The translations under genes were made by a program, and so were the position numbers. Below the pieces are notes generated by a model. It was given only the letters and a program-made list of their open reading frames with translations, was not told the DNA's origin and ran no database searches. From Clostridia bacterium (GTDB lineage Bacteria > Bacillota > Clostridia > Oscillospirales > Acutalibacteraceae), in assembly GCA_017382915.1 (NCBI GenBank), contig JAFNZJ010000022.1:1-10420 (forward strand): a DNA stretch of 10,420 nucleotides. The letters run 5' to 3'. This document shows positions 1 to 8,310 of this stretch, in pieces; within the stretch, counting starts at the first letter, position 1; every line of letters starts with the position of its first letter.

Positions 1-1270
<1,270 letters not shown>

Positions 1271-1275
1271 CTAAA

Positions 1276-4200
1276 TTAAAGATTTTCTTCATCGGCAAAA
1301 TCATCATCATTTTGCTCAATAATGTCTTCGCCATTTTCATCCTGTAAAGCATAACCATCAAAGCTGTTTTCTTCTGCAACGGTCTGCTCATCAAAAACTA
1401 CATCGTCTTCAGGGGCGGAAACCGGAACAAAGTCAAACTCATCATCATCAAAGGTTTGCTTAAGGTCGATTTCGTTTTCATCCTTATCAAGTACCTTAAC
1501 ATCAAGTGCCAAGGACTGAAGCTCTTTAATAAGAACCTTAAAGGATTCAGGAATACCGGGTTCGGGAACGTTTTGACCCTTAACAATGGCCTCATAGGTC
1601 TTAACACGACCTACAACGTCGTCCGACTTAACGGTTAAGATTTCCTGCAGGGTGTAGGCTGCGCCGTATGCCTCAAGTGCCCAAACCTCCATCTCACCAA
1701 AACGCTGACCGCCGAATTGAGCTTTACCACCCAAGGGCTGCTGAGTAACAAGTGAGTAAGGACCGGTTGAACGGGCATGGATTTTATCATCAACAAGGTG
1801 ATGAAGCTTAAGGTAATACATATAACCTACTGTTACAGGGTTATCAAATTTTTCACCGGTGCGTCCATCATAAAGGGTGAACTTACCGTCAATTTTGCTG
1901 GGGTCAACAGTGTAATCACTGTCGGCAGGCATATCTGCACGGTCAACGAATTCATCGTGGATACAGTTAGCCATTTTAAAGCATTCGTGAATATCGGCTT
2001 CATGTGCGCCGTCAAATACGGGGGTGCAAACCTTCCAGCCTAATGCGGCGGCGGCATAGCCTAAATGCACCTCAAGCACCTGACCGATGTTCATACGCGA
2101 AGGAACACCAAGGGGGTTAAGAACTATATCAAGGGGTGTACCGTCCTTAAGGAAGGGCATATCCTCACTAGGAAGTATGCGTGAAACAACACCCTTATTA
2201 CCGTGACGACCGGCCATTTTATCGCCCACAGAGATTTTACGCTTTTGGGCAATATAGCAGCGAACAACCATATTTACGCCGGGGCTTAACTCTGATGCGT
2301 TTTCACGGGTAAATACCTTAACATCAACAATGGTGCCGTACTCACCGTGGGGTACACGAAGTGAAGTATCCCTAACCTCGCGTGCTTTTTCACCAAAGAT
2401 GGCACGAAGAAGTCTTTCTTCAGCGGTAAGCTCGGTTTCACCCTTAGGTGTAACCTTACCTACTAATATATCACCTGAACGAACCTCTGCACCGATGCGG
2501 ATAATACCGCGCTCATCAAGGTCTTTAAGGGCATCCTCACCTACGTTAGGAATATCGCGGGTGATTTCCTCCGGACCAAGCTTGGTGTCACGGGCTTCAA
2601 GCTCATATTCCTCAATATGAATTGAGGTGTAAACATCATCACGCACAAGACGCTCATTAATTAAAACAGCATCCTCATAGTTATAACCTTCCCAGGTCAT
2701 AAAGCCGATAAGTGCGTTTTTACCAAGGCTGATTTCACCGTTGCTGGTAGCGGGACCGTCGGCAATAACCTCACCCTTGGCTACCTTTTGACCCTCATTT
2801 ACGATGGGGCGCTGGTTAATACAGGTGCCGTGGTTGGAGCGTAAGAACTTAATAAGGTTATAATCGGCAACCTCACCGTTCTTTTGCAGAATTGTAATGC
2901 GGTCGGCAGAAACGCGGGTAACGGTACCCTCCTCCTTAGCAACTACAACTACACCGGAATCAACGGCGGCCTTATATTCCATACCGGTACCAACAATTGG
3001 GTTTTCGGTTTTAAGAAGCGGAACAGCCTGCTTCTGCATGTTTGAACCCATAAGTGCACGGTTGGTATCATCATTTTCAAGGAAGGGAATCATTGCGGTA
3101 GCAACAGAAACTACCATCTTAGGTGAAACGTCCATAAAGTCGGCCTTTTCACGCTCAATTTCCATAAAGCGGTCACGGAATCGGGCATTAACCCTGGCGT
3201 TTTTAAAGGTACCGTCTTCATTAAGGGGTTCGTTAGCCTGTGCAACGATAAACTCGTCCTCTTCATCGGCTGTCATATAGCAAACTTCATCTAAAACGCA
3301 ACCGGTTGCCTTATCAACGCGGCGGAAGGGTGCTTCAATAAAGCCGTAATCATTGATTTTAGCAAAGGTTGCAAGGTATGAAATAAGACCGATGTTAGGA
3401 CCTTCAGGAGTTTCAATTGGGCACATACGACCGTAGTGGCTGTAGTGAACGTCACGCACCTCAAAGCTGGCGCGGTCACGCGAAAGACCACCTGGACCAA
3501 GTGCCGAAAGACGACGCTTATGGGTAAGCTCTGACAAGGGGTTGGTCTGATCCATAAACTGTGAAAGAGGTGATGAACCAAAGAACTCTTTAATAGCAGC
3601 GCTTACGGGGCGTGCGTTAATAAGTGAAAGAGGAGTAATGGTGTCAACATCCTGAGCCTGAAGGTTCATTTTTTCACGGATGCTGCGCTCCATACGGGAA
3701 AGACCAATGCGGAACTGGTTTTGAAGCAGTTCACCAACCGAGCGGATACGACGGTTGCCCAAGTGGTCAATATCATCAACCGAGCCTACGCCATAGGGCA
3801 GACCCATAAAGTAGTTAACAGATGCCAGAATATCATCAACTGTAACATGCTTTGAAACAAGCAGGTCGGCATTGGCAATAATAGCCTCGGTAAGGGCATC
3901 GTCGCCGTCGCAGTTTTCTAAAATATCCTTCAGTACATCAAATGAAACCCACTCATTTACGCCTGCGGCATAAACGGTGTCATAAACCTTTTGACTGACA
4001 AAGTTTTTAAGGTCAACGGTACCGCTTGAAAGCACCTTAAAGTCGCGGGTATTACCCTCAGGGTCGGTAAGGCTTAATACTACCGATTTTACACCCTTAT
4101 TTTGAATAAGGCGTGCATCCTCACGGGTTAAGATAGCACCTGCATCAAAAAGAACCTCACCTGTCATTGGGTCAGCAACGGGCTGAGCCAAGGTGTAGCC

Positions 4201-5079
4201 CTCAATACGGGGAGCAAGTGATAACTTTTTATTATACTTATAACGGCCTACTCTTGAAATCTCATAACGGCGAGCATCAAATAAAAGCTGCCGAATATGA
4301 TTTTTAGCACCCTCAACGGTGGCAGGCTCACCGGGGCGGAGCTTTTTGTACACTTCAATAAGGGCAGCGTCGGTGTTGGCGGCGGTGTCCTTTTCTAAAG
4401 TGGCAAAAAGGCGCTCATCCTCACCTAAAACCTCAGTAATCTCATGGTTGGCAGAAAGTGAAGTGTTACCAAACGCACCAAGAGAACGAACAAAGGTACT
4501 AAGTGGGAAGCGGCGGTTTTTATCAATACGAACATGGATAACATCCACATCGTTTTTATCGGTTTCATACTCTAACCAAGCACCGCGGTTAGGAATAATG
4601 GTTGAAGTCCAAAATTCTTTACCGTTGCGCTCATCGGTACCAAAGTATGCACCTGGTGAACGAACAAGCTGTGAAACAATAGCACGCTCAGCACCATTAA
4701 TAACAAAGGTGCCCGATTCGGTCATAAGTGGGAATTCACCCATAAAGACCTCATTTTCTTTAATTTCGCCTGTTTCTTTATTAAGTAGGCGTGCGCGTAC
4801 GCGAAGGGGTGCCGAATAGGTGGTATCCCTTGCCTTGCATTCTGTTACGCTATATTTAGGAGTATCGTCCAGCCTGTAGTCAATAAAATCCAACTGTAGA
4901 TTTTCTGAATAATCGGTGATTGAAGACATCTCCTCAAACACTTCTTTTAGACCTTTTTCGATAAACCACTGGTACGAGTTTTTTTGCACCTCAATGAGGT
5001 TGGGCATATCGATAACCTCATTGATTTTCGAAAAACTCATACGCTCATTGTTGCCAAGCATAACCTTTTTTGGCGCCAT
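1276..5079 (-). CDS. rpoB: DNA-directed RNA polymerase subunit beta
   Basis: Complete beta subunit of RNA polymerase, 1267 aa, which forms the active-site cleft with beta'. The N-terminus has the family signature [18 protein letters not shown]. The rifampicin-binding region runs from about residue 500 ([25 protein letters not shown]). The residues equivalent to E. coli D516, H526 and S531 are wild type (D510, H520, S525), so target-site rifampicin resistance is not indicated. The catalytic-region lysines are present in [13 protein letters not shown] (K954 and K962, equivalent to E. coli K1065 and K1073). The C-terminus has the usual beta' contact region ([20 protein letters not shown]). Residues 1211-1267 then form an acidic tail with 24 Asp/Glu and no Lys/Arg. 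The start at 5079 is chosen for an AAGGAG at 5092-5097, 12 nt upstream, and for its fit to family length. The gene is driven by the promoter at 5259-5287. Its upstream neighbour is iscU, not the usual rplL. Confidence 0.99.
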   Translation of the reverse strand: MAPKKVMLGNNERMSFSKINEVIDMPNLIEVQKNSYQWFIEKGLKEVFEEMSSITDYSENLQLDFIDYRLDDTPKYSVTECKARDTTYSAPLRVRARLLNKETGEIKENEVFMGEFPLMTESGTFVINGAERAIVSQLVRSPGAYFGTDERNGKEFWTSTIIPNRGAWLEYETDKNDVDVIHVRIDKNRRFPLSTFVRSLGAFGNTSLSANHEITEVLGEDERLFATLEKDTAANTDAALIEVYKKLRPGEPATVEGAKNHIRQLLFDARRYEISRVGRYKYNKKLSLAPRIEGYTLAQPVADPMTGEVLFDAGAILTREDARLIQNKGVKSVVLSLTDPEGNTRDFKVLSSGTVDLKNFVSQKVYDTVYAAGVNEWVSFDVLKDILENCDGDDALTEAIIANADLLVSKHVTVDDILASVNYFMGLPYGVGSVDDIDHLGNRRIRSVGELLQNQFRIGLSRMERSIREKMNLQAQDVDTITPLSLINARPVSAAIKEFFGSSPLSQFMDQTNPLSELTHKRRLSALGPGGLSRDRASFEVRDVHYSHYGRMCPIETPEGPNIGLISYLATFAKINDYGFIEAPFRRVDKATGCVLDEVCYMTADEEDEFIVAQANEPLNEDGTFKNARVNARFRDRFMEIEREKADFMDVSPKMVVSVATAMIPFLENDDTNRALMGSNMQKQAVPLLKTENPIVGTGMEYKAAVDSGVVVVAKEEGTVTRVSADRITILQKNGEVADYNLIKFLRSNHGTCINQRPIVNEGQKVAKGEVIADGPATSNGEISLGKNALIGFMTWEGYNYEDAVLINERLVRDDVYTSIHIEEYELEARDTKLGPEEITRDIPNVGEDALKDLDERGIIRIGAEVRSGDILVGKVTPKGETELTAEERLLRAIFGEKAREVRDTSLRVPHGEYGTIVDVKVFTRENASELSPGVNMVVRCYIAQKRKISVGDKMAGRHGNKGVVSRILPSEDMPFLKDGTPLDIVLNPLGVPSRMNIGQVLEVHLGYAAAALGWKVCTPVFDGAHEADIHECFKMANCIHDEFVDRADMPADSDYTVDPSKIDGKFTLYDGRTGEKFDNPVTVGYMYYLKLHHLVDDKIHARSTGPYSLVTQQPLGGKAQFGGQRFGEMEVWALEAYGAAYTLQEILTVKSDDVVGRVKTYEAIVKGQNVPEPGIPESFKVLIKELQSLALDVKVLDKDENEIDLKQTFDDDEFDFVPVSAPEDDVVFDEQTVAEENSFDGYALQDENGEDIIEQNDDDFADEENL

Positions 5080-5122
5080 AGGTTTTATTCACTCCTTTTT
5101 ATTTTAACCAAACGGATACAAA

Positions 5123-5159
5123 GTGATAAGGGTTACCTTAAGGTAACAATGCCCATCAC
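5123..5159 (-). promoter_or_regulatory. Hairpin II in rpoB leader with a 16-bp perfect palindrome
   Basis: The core GTTACCTTAAGGTAAC at 5132-5147 is a perfect 16-bp palindrome. Outside it the flanks GUGAUGGG and CUUAUCAC pair again (8 bp with two G-U pairs) across a small asymmetric internal loop. The whole 37-nt element can fold as one long hairpin in the mRNA. It ends about 26 nt before the ribosome binding site. As DNA the palindrome could equally be an operator for a dimeric regulator. No U-run follows, so it is not a standard terminator. Confidence 0.5.
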
Positions 5160-5208
5160 AACCACTATTTTTGCGGAATTTTTGTGTAAAAGGCATAAGC
5201 CCCCTACC

Positions 5209-5230
5209 CACTTACTTCCGAAAATAAGTG
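5209..5230 (-). promoter_or_regulatory. Hairpin I in rpoB leader
   Basis: In the RNA sense strand CACUUAUUU and AAGUAAGUG pair to a 9-bp stem with one G-U pair, closed by a UCGG tetraloop. It begins about 22 nt after the predicted start of transcription. No U-tract follows, so it is not a Rho-independent terminator. A role in mRNA stability or in control of rpoBC is possible but unproven. Confidence 0.45.
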
Positions 5231-5258
5231 ATATGTACCCATCATTAGACAGTTTATC

Positions 5259-5287
5259 ATTATATCCTATAATTTTCCTGTTGTCAA
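5259..5287 (-). promoter_or_regulatory. Sigma-A promoter of rpoBC
   Basis: Read on the minus strand, the -35 box is TTGACA (5282-5287) and the -10 box is TATAAT (5259-5264), separated by exactly 17 nt. Both boxes match the housekeeping consensus at 6 of 6 positions. Transcription should start near 5252, giving a leader of about 170 nt before the rpoB ATG. A consensus promoter here indicates that rpoBC can be transcribed on its own instead of by read-through from ribosomal-protein genes. Confidence 0.92.
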
Positions 5288-5297
5288 TAGCTTTTAG

Positions 5298-5318
5298 AAA
5301 ATTTTTCCGAAAAATTTT
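5298..5318 (-). promoter_or_regulatory. A/T-rich inverted repeat upstream of rpoB promoter, possible UP element
   Basis: Two perfect 9-bp arms (AAAATTTTT and AAAAATTTT) flank a 3-bp spacer. The repeat lies roughly -46 to -66 relative to the predicted start, overlapping the zone where the RNA polymerase alpha C-terminal domains contact A/T tracts (UP element). Its composition and position fit promoter strengthening. A binding site for a dimeric regulator, or intrinsic DNA bending, cannot be excluded. The inverted repeat is seen directly; its function is inferred. Confidence 0.5.
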
Positions 5319-5336
5319 TTTGGTATAAAAAGCAAT

Positions 5337-5366
5337 AAAAAAAAACCGCTTTGCAAAGCAAAGCGG
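5337..5366 (-). terminator. Rho-independent terminator of the iscS-iscU operon
   Basis: On the minus strand CCGCTTTG and CAAAGCGG form a perfect 8-bp stem around a 5-nt loop (arms 5346-5353 and 5359-5366), followed directly by nine Ts (5337-5345). It starts about 20 nt past the iscU stop codon. It therefore separates the Fe-S operon from the rpoBC promoter just downstream. Confidence 0.93.
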
Positions 5367-5385
5367 GGTGCGAAAATATTATTTA

Positions 5386-5817
5386 TTAGTGGCAGCCTTC
5401 ACAGTCATGGCAGTCGTGACAGGGCTCACCCAAAATTGGCACAGGGTCAATACCCTGCTTGGTGTAATAGTCACGAAGGGCGGCTTTAATTGCCTGCTCT
5501 GCCAAAACGGAGCAGTGAATTTTATGTGGTGGCAAACCACCCAAGGCCTCAACAACGGCTTTGTTTGAAAGCTCGATAGCCTTGTCAATAGGCTGACCTT
5601 TAATCATTTCGGTTGCTATTGAGCTGGTAGCAATTGCCGATGCACAGCCATAGGTTTTAAACTTAACATCGGTAATAATGCCGTTTTCAATTTTTAAAAA
5701 GATTTTCATTATATCGCCACATTTGGCGTTGCCTACCTCACCTACGCCGTCGGCGTTTTCAATTTCGCCAACATTGCGGGGATTGGTAAAATGCTCCATA
5801 ACCTGTTCGGTGTACAT
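5386..5817 (-). CDS. iscU: Iron-sulfur cluster assembly scaffold protein IscU/NifU-like
   Basis: This 143-aa scaffold is the platform on which IscS-derived sulfur and iron are built into [2Fe-2S]/[4Fe-4S] clusters in the cytoplasm. The three family ligand cysteines are present: Cys33 in NAKCGD (with Asp35), Cys58 in TYGCASAIA, and Cys102 in KIHCSVLA with His101 beside it. This matches the E. coli IscU set C37/D39/C63/H105/C106, and the protein lacks the insertion typical of SufU. Residues 133-143 form an extra tail, CHDCHDCEGCH, with four Cys and three His in 11 residues, beyond the usual IscU fold. The start at 5817 has an AGGAG at 5826-5830 with 8 nt spacing, located inside the end of iscS. 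Only 3 nt separate the iscS stop from this ATG, so translation is probably coupled. A terminator follows at 5337-5366. Whether databases call it IscU or NifU is a naming matter. Confidence 0.95.
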   Translation of the reverse strand: MYTEQVMEHFTNPRNVGEIENADGVGEVGNAKCGDIMKIFLKIENGIITDVKFKTYGCASAIATSSIATEMIKGQPIDKAIELSNKAVVEALGGLPPHKIHCSVLAEQAIKAALRDYYTKQGIDPVPILGEPCHDCHDCEGCH

Positions 5818-5820
5818 AAA

Positions 5821-7008
5821 TTATTCTCCTTTTTCCTCAGACTTTATTTTATCCCAAAGGGGTGACATTGCCCTTAATCTTTCAATTATCGGTGGCAGTA
5901 CCGATAAAATATAATCGGCATCCTCCAAGGTGTTATCATCGCTAAAGCTAAGCCTTAATGAGCCGTGTGCAATTTCATGCTTTAGTCCAATGCTAAGCAG
6001 TACGTGGCTTGGGTCAAGCGAGCCGGAAGTACAAGCCGAGCCTGATGATGCGGCAACGCCCTTTAAGTCTAACATTAAAAGCAGCGATTCACCCTCAACA
6101 CCCTCAAAGCAAAGGCTTACGTTACCGGGCAGGCGGTGCACCCTGTCGCCGTTAAGGCGGCTACGCTCAATTTTAGTGGCGCCATCAATGATTTTATCAC
6201 GTATTTGAATTAACTTTTCATTGCGCTGCTGCATAGTGCTAACGGCAAGTTCAATGGCCTTACCCATACCAACTATGCCTGCGGTATTTTCAGTACCTGC
6301 ACGACGACCCTTTTCCTGTGCGCCGCCATCAATAAGGTTGGGTATAACCAGTCCACGGCGCATATAAAGTGCGCCAACACCCTTAGGGCCGTGGAATTTA
6401 TGTGCCGACATTGAAAGCAGGTCAATGCTGCAGTCCTTAACATCTATTGCAACGTTGCCAACGGCCTGAACAGCATCGGTATGAAAAATTACGCCGTGTT
6501 TTTTACAAATTTCGCCAATTTCTTTAACCGGTTGAATAGTGCCTATTTCATTATTGGCATACATTATGGTAACCAGTGCGGTATCTTCCCTAATGGCTTC
6601 TTCAAGTTCATCCAAACGGATGATGCCGTTTTCATGCACCGGCAAAAGGGTTACTTCAAAACCATTTTTTTCAAGGCGCTCTAAACAGTGAAGAACTGCG
6701 TGATGCTCAAAAGCGGTGGATATAATGTGCTTTTTGCCTTTTTTTGCCATTGCTTCGGCAACGCCTTTAATGGCCCAGTTATCCGACTCACTGCCGCCTG
6801 CGGTAAAGTAAATTTCTTTATCCATGGCGCCAATGGCAGCTGCTACACGCTGGCGTGCTATATTAACGGCGGCCTTTGACCTGTTGCCAAGGTCATAAAG
6901 GCTGGATGCGTTACCATATTCATTTGTAAGGTAGGGCATCATTTCATCCAGTACTACCTTTGAAAGTGCGGTGGTTGCCGCATTATCGGCATAAATAAAG
7001 GGTTGCAT
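5821..7008 (-). CDS. iscS: Cysteine desulfurase (IscS/NifS family)
   Basis: A PLP-dependent class V aminotransferase-fold enzyme that takes sulfur from L-cysteine as a persulfide and passes it to the IscU scaffold encoded next. With the start at 7008 it is 395 aa and begins [13 protein letters not shown], the normal NifS/IscS start. Visible motifs are the PLP-phosphate-binding GGSESDN (71-77), His102/103 in the cofactor-stacking position, Asp178 and Gln181 in HTDAVQ, the Schiff-base Lys204 in [10 protein letters not shown], and the active-site Cys326 in [17 protein letters not shown]. The Cys loop is of the IscS/NifS (group I) type. An in-frame ATG at 7032 would add MKRKYLKL. It is rejected because it has no ribosome binding site and sits about 7 nt from the predicted transcription start, while 7008 has AAGGAAG at 7021-7027. 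No iscR is adjacent in the window; upstream is a divergent DUF421 gene. Confidence 0.96.
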   Translation of the reverse strand: MQPFIYADNAATTALSKVVLDEMMPYLTNEYGNASSLYDLGNRSKAAVNIARQRVAAAIGAMDKEIYFTAGGSESDNWAIKGVAEAMAKKGKKHIISTAFEHHAVLHCLERLEKNGFEVTLLPVHENGIIRLDELEEAIREDTALVTIMYANNEIGTIQPVKEIGEICKKHGVIFHTDAVQAVGNVAIDVKDCSIDLLSMSAHKFHGPKGVGALYMRRGLVIPNLIDGGAQEKGRRAGTENTAGIVGMGKAIELAVSTMQQRNEKLIQIRDKIIDGATKIERSRLNGDRVHRLPGNVSLCFEGVEGESLLLMLDLKGVAASSGSACTSGSLDPSHVLLSIGLKHEIAHGSLRLSFSDDNTLEDADYILSVLPPIIERLRAMSPLWDKIKSEEKGE

Positions 7009-7045
7009 AAGCTTTAAATACTTCCTTTTCATTTTTTATGTATCT

Positions 7046-7074
7046 ATTGTATACCATTTTAGTATAGTTTGCAA
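7046..7074 (-). promoter_or_regulatory. Sigma-A promoter of iscS-iscU
   Basis: On the minus strand the -35 box is TTGCAA (7069-7074, 4 of 6 matches) and the -10 box is TACAAT (7046-7051, 5 of 6 matches), with a 17-nt spacer. Transcription would start near 7039, leaving a leader of about 30 nt that contains the ribosome binding site of the 7008 start. An A/T tract (7075-7090) lies just upstream. I see no clear IscR-type operator. Confidence 0.75.
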
Positions 7075-7149
7075 TATTTTTTTATAAAAAACCGCATTAT
7101 CTTAAAATTTTGTACAGTATAACAAAAAAACTTTATCCCCTAGCCCCCT

Positions 7150-7178
7150 TAATGGAAATTTTAGGCAAAAGCATAATA
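7150..7178 (+). promoter_or_regulatory. Possible forespore (sigma-G-like) promoter of the DUF421-DUF4363 pair
   Basis: A CATAATA at 7172-7178 matches the sigma-G -10 consensus CATWHTA. TAATG at 7150-7154 matches the HATR part of the -35 element, with a 17-nt spacer. Start of transcription would fall near 7185, immediately before a GGGGGTG ribosome binding site (7187-7193). No good sigma-A promoter was found in the 7075-7200 segment. Short degenerate motifs in A/T-rich DNA often match by chance, so this is tentative. Confidence 0.3.
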
Positions 7179-7204
7179 TTTATAACGGGGGTGGGCATAC
7201 TTTT

Positions 7205-7894
7205 ATGGGTGATAAAATGCTTAAGGTAATAATAAGAACAGTTTTAATGTACATTTTTGTAAGCGTTGGTGTGCGCCTTATGGGTAAAAGGCAGATTGGT
7301 GATATGCAACCTACCGAGCTGGTCGTGACTTTACTTATTTCAGAAATTGCGGCAATACCTTTGCAGGACGTGTCACAACCCGTTAGCATTGGACTGGTTG
7401 CAATATTTATGCTGGTGCTTTTAGAAATTTTAGCGTCGGTAATAATACTGAAAAATTTAAGACTAAGGCGAATTTTTAGCGGTAAATCAATTTCAATAAT
7501 TAAAAACGGCGTTATTGACCAAAAGGCAATGCGAAGTGTAAGAATGACGGTTTTTGATTTGGTTGAAATGCTTCGTATGCAGGGCATATTTGAACTGGAT
7601 GATGTTGAAAGCGCAATTTTAGAGGTTAACGGAAATTTAAGCGTTAGGCCAAAACCTGAACGAGCCCCCGTAACACCCGAGCAACTAAAAATTTGTGTTA
7701 GTGACAGCGGAATACCCATGACGGTAATAAGCGACGGTACAGTAGTAACTTCATCACTAAACTTTTTAAACCTTACGGCCGATGACCTTAAAATAATTTT
7801 AAAAAACCAAAAGGTGGACCCAAAGGATATTTTTTTAATGACCCTTAACAGCGCAGGTGAAAGCATAATAATTAAAAAGGAACAAAAATTATGA
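7205..7894 (+). CDS. DUF421 family membrane protein (YetF-like)
   Basis: A 229-aa protein of the DUF421 family (B. subtilis YetF, YrbG and YdfS are relatives). Three hydrophobic segments are seen at about residues 8-26, 36-54 and 60-82. The family hallmark GKRQIGDMQPTELVVTLLIS lies between the first and second. A soluble cytoplasmic-type domain follows, with SISIIKNGVID and MLRMQGIFELDDVESAILE. The family's exact activity is unknown; some members (such as 2Duf of certain Bacillus strains) are spore inner-membrane proteins linked to heat resistance. The start at 7205 is preceded by GGGGGTG at 7187-7193. An ATG at 7217 (MLKVIIRT) is an alternative start. The stop overlaps the next gene's ATG by 4 nt (ATGA), showing a coupled two-gene operon. 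It is divergent from iscS. The family assignment is firm and the role is unknown. Confidence 0.93.
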   Translation: MGDKMLKVIIRTVLMYIFVSVGVRLMGKRQIGDMQPTELVVTLLISEIAAIPLQDVSQPVSIGLVAIFMLVLLEILASVIILKNLRLRRIFSGKSISIIKNGVIDQKAMRSVRMTVFDLVEMLRMQGIFELDDVESAILEVNGNLSVRPKPERAPVTPEQLKICVSDSGIPMTVISDGTVVTSSLNFLNLTADDLKIILKNQKVDPKDIFLMTLNSAGESIIIKKEQKL

Positions 7895-8259
7895 AAAGAT
7901 TAATAGCGGCGGCAATAATTTTTGCAGCAATAGTTTTAACGGGTATAGGCGGAATATTAACCATAAAATCAACCGGTGCCGATGTAGAAAAAAGAATAAC
8001 CCAAATACAAAATACCGCCCTTACCGACACCGACAAAAGGGCGGAAGAGTTTTTTTATTTTTGGGAGGACAAGCGTGAACTGATGGCGGTCTTTGTAAAC
8101 CATGAAGCCATTGATGAAATAGGTCGCCTTGCCGCTAAAATGGTTTCGGCCGAACGGTCGGGCGATAAGGCCGTTTTATTTGAAAGCGCAAACGAAATAC
8201 TTTTTATAATACGTGGCATTGAAGAGGATGAAAGTTTTAGCCTTTACACAATGCTGTAA
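7891..8259 (+). CDS. DUF4363 family membrane-anchored protein
   Basis: A 122-aa protein with one N-terminal hydrophobic segment (about residues 5-26, after MKRL), which acts as an uncleaved anchor or signal sequence. The remaining roughly 95 residues form a mostly helical, charged domain with FFYFWEDKRELMAVFVNHEAIDEI-type spacing, characteristic of DUF4363. DUF4363 genes are commonly found directly after DUF421 genes in Clostridia, and here they overlap by 4 nt. The ATG at 7891 has AAGGA at 7877-7881 with 9 nt spacing. The context suggests the two proteins work together at the membrane, with this domain probably outside the cytoplasm, but no function is established. The assignment rests on context plus sequence character. 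Confidence 0.82.
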   Translation: MKRLIAAAIIFAAIVLTGIGGILTIKSTGADVEKRITQIQNTALTDTDKRAEEFFYFWEDKRELMAVFVNHEAIDEIGRLAAKMVSAERSGDKAVLFESANEILFIIRGIEEDESFSLYTML

Positions 8260-8261
8260 AG

Positions 8262-8294
8262 AAAAAAGGCGGTTCAAAACGAACCGCCTTTTTT
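8262..8294. terminator. Bidirectional Rho-independent terminator
   Basis: A perfect 8-bp G/C-rich stem, GGCGGTTC (8268-8275) with GAACCGCC (8281-8288), encloses the loop AAAAC. Six As precede it and six Ts follow, so the hairpin reads as a terminator on both strands. It sits between the convergent DUF4363 gene (stop at 8259) and the dockerin gene (stop at 8311-8313), and can end both transcripts. Confidence 0.95.
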
Positions 8295-8310
8295 AAGGTT
8301 TTAAAAGTTT

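Larger units (their letters stand above)
5080..5252 (-). other. rpoB: Transcribed 5' leader of rpoB (non-coding)
   Basis: This segment of about 170 nt lies between the predicted transcription start (near 5252) and the rpoB ATG. It holds no convincing gene. It contains two hairpins (5209-5230 and 5123-5159) and ends with the rpoB ribosome binding site at 5092-5097. There is no poly-U run after either hairpin, so neither looks like an intrinsic attenuator. I do not recognise a known riboswitch or the L10 (rplJ) autoregulatory leader here. The remaining bases carry nothing I can identify. Confidence 0.65.

Noticed and set aside
4319..4819. A 166-codon open frame on the plus strand inside rpoB.
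   Set aside because: It is antisense to the highly conserved RpoB sequence, and its Ser/Arg/Leu-rich composition is typical of shadow frames.
5200..5247. A possible 13-18 codon leader peptide in the rpoB leader (beginning around ATGATGGGTACATATC and ending at TAG).
   Set aside because: It has no ribosome binding site, and the first ATG overlaps the -10 box. No regulatory codon run is present.
7009..7032. An upstream in-frame ATG giving iscS eight more residues (MKRKYLKL).
   Set aside because: It has no ribosome binding site and lies about 7 nt from the predicted transcription start. The 7008 start has AAGGAAG upstream and gives the family-typical N-terminus.
7095..7123. A sigma-A promoter for the DUF421 gene using TATAAC at 7118-7123.
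   Set aside because: No acceptable -35 box lies at 16-18 nt (CATTAT or ATTATC), there is no extended -10 TG, and the resulting leader would be long without clear structure.
7180..7866. A 228-codon open frame on the minus strand opposite the DUF421 gene, rich in Ser, Ile and Leu.
   Set aside because: It lies wholly antisense to a gene with clear DUF421 motifs and coupled translation to its neighbour. Its composition is what the reverse strand of such a gene gives.
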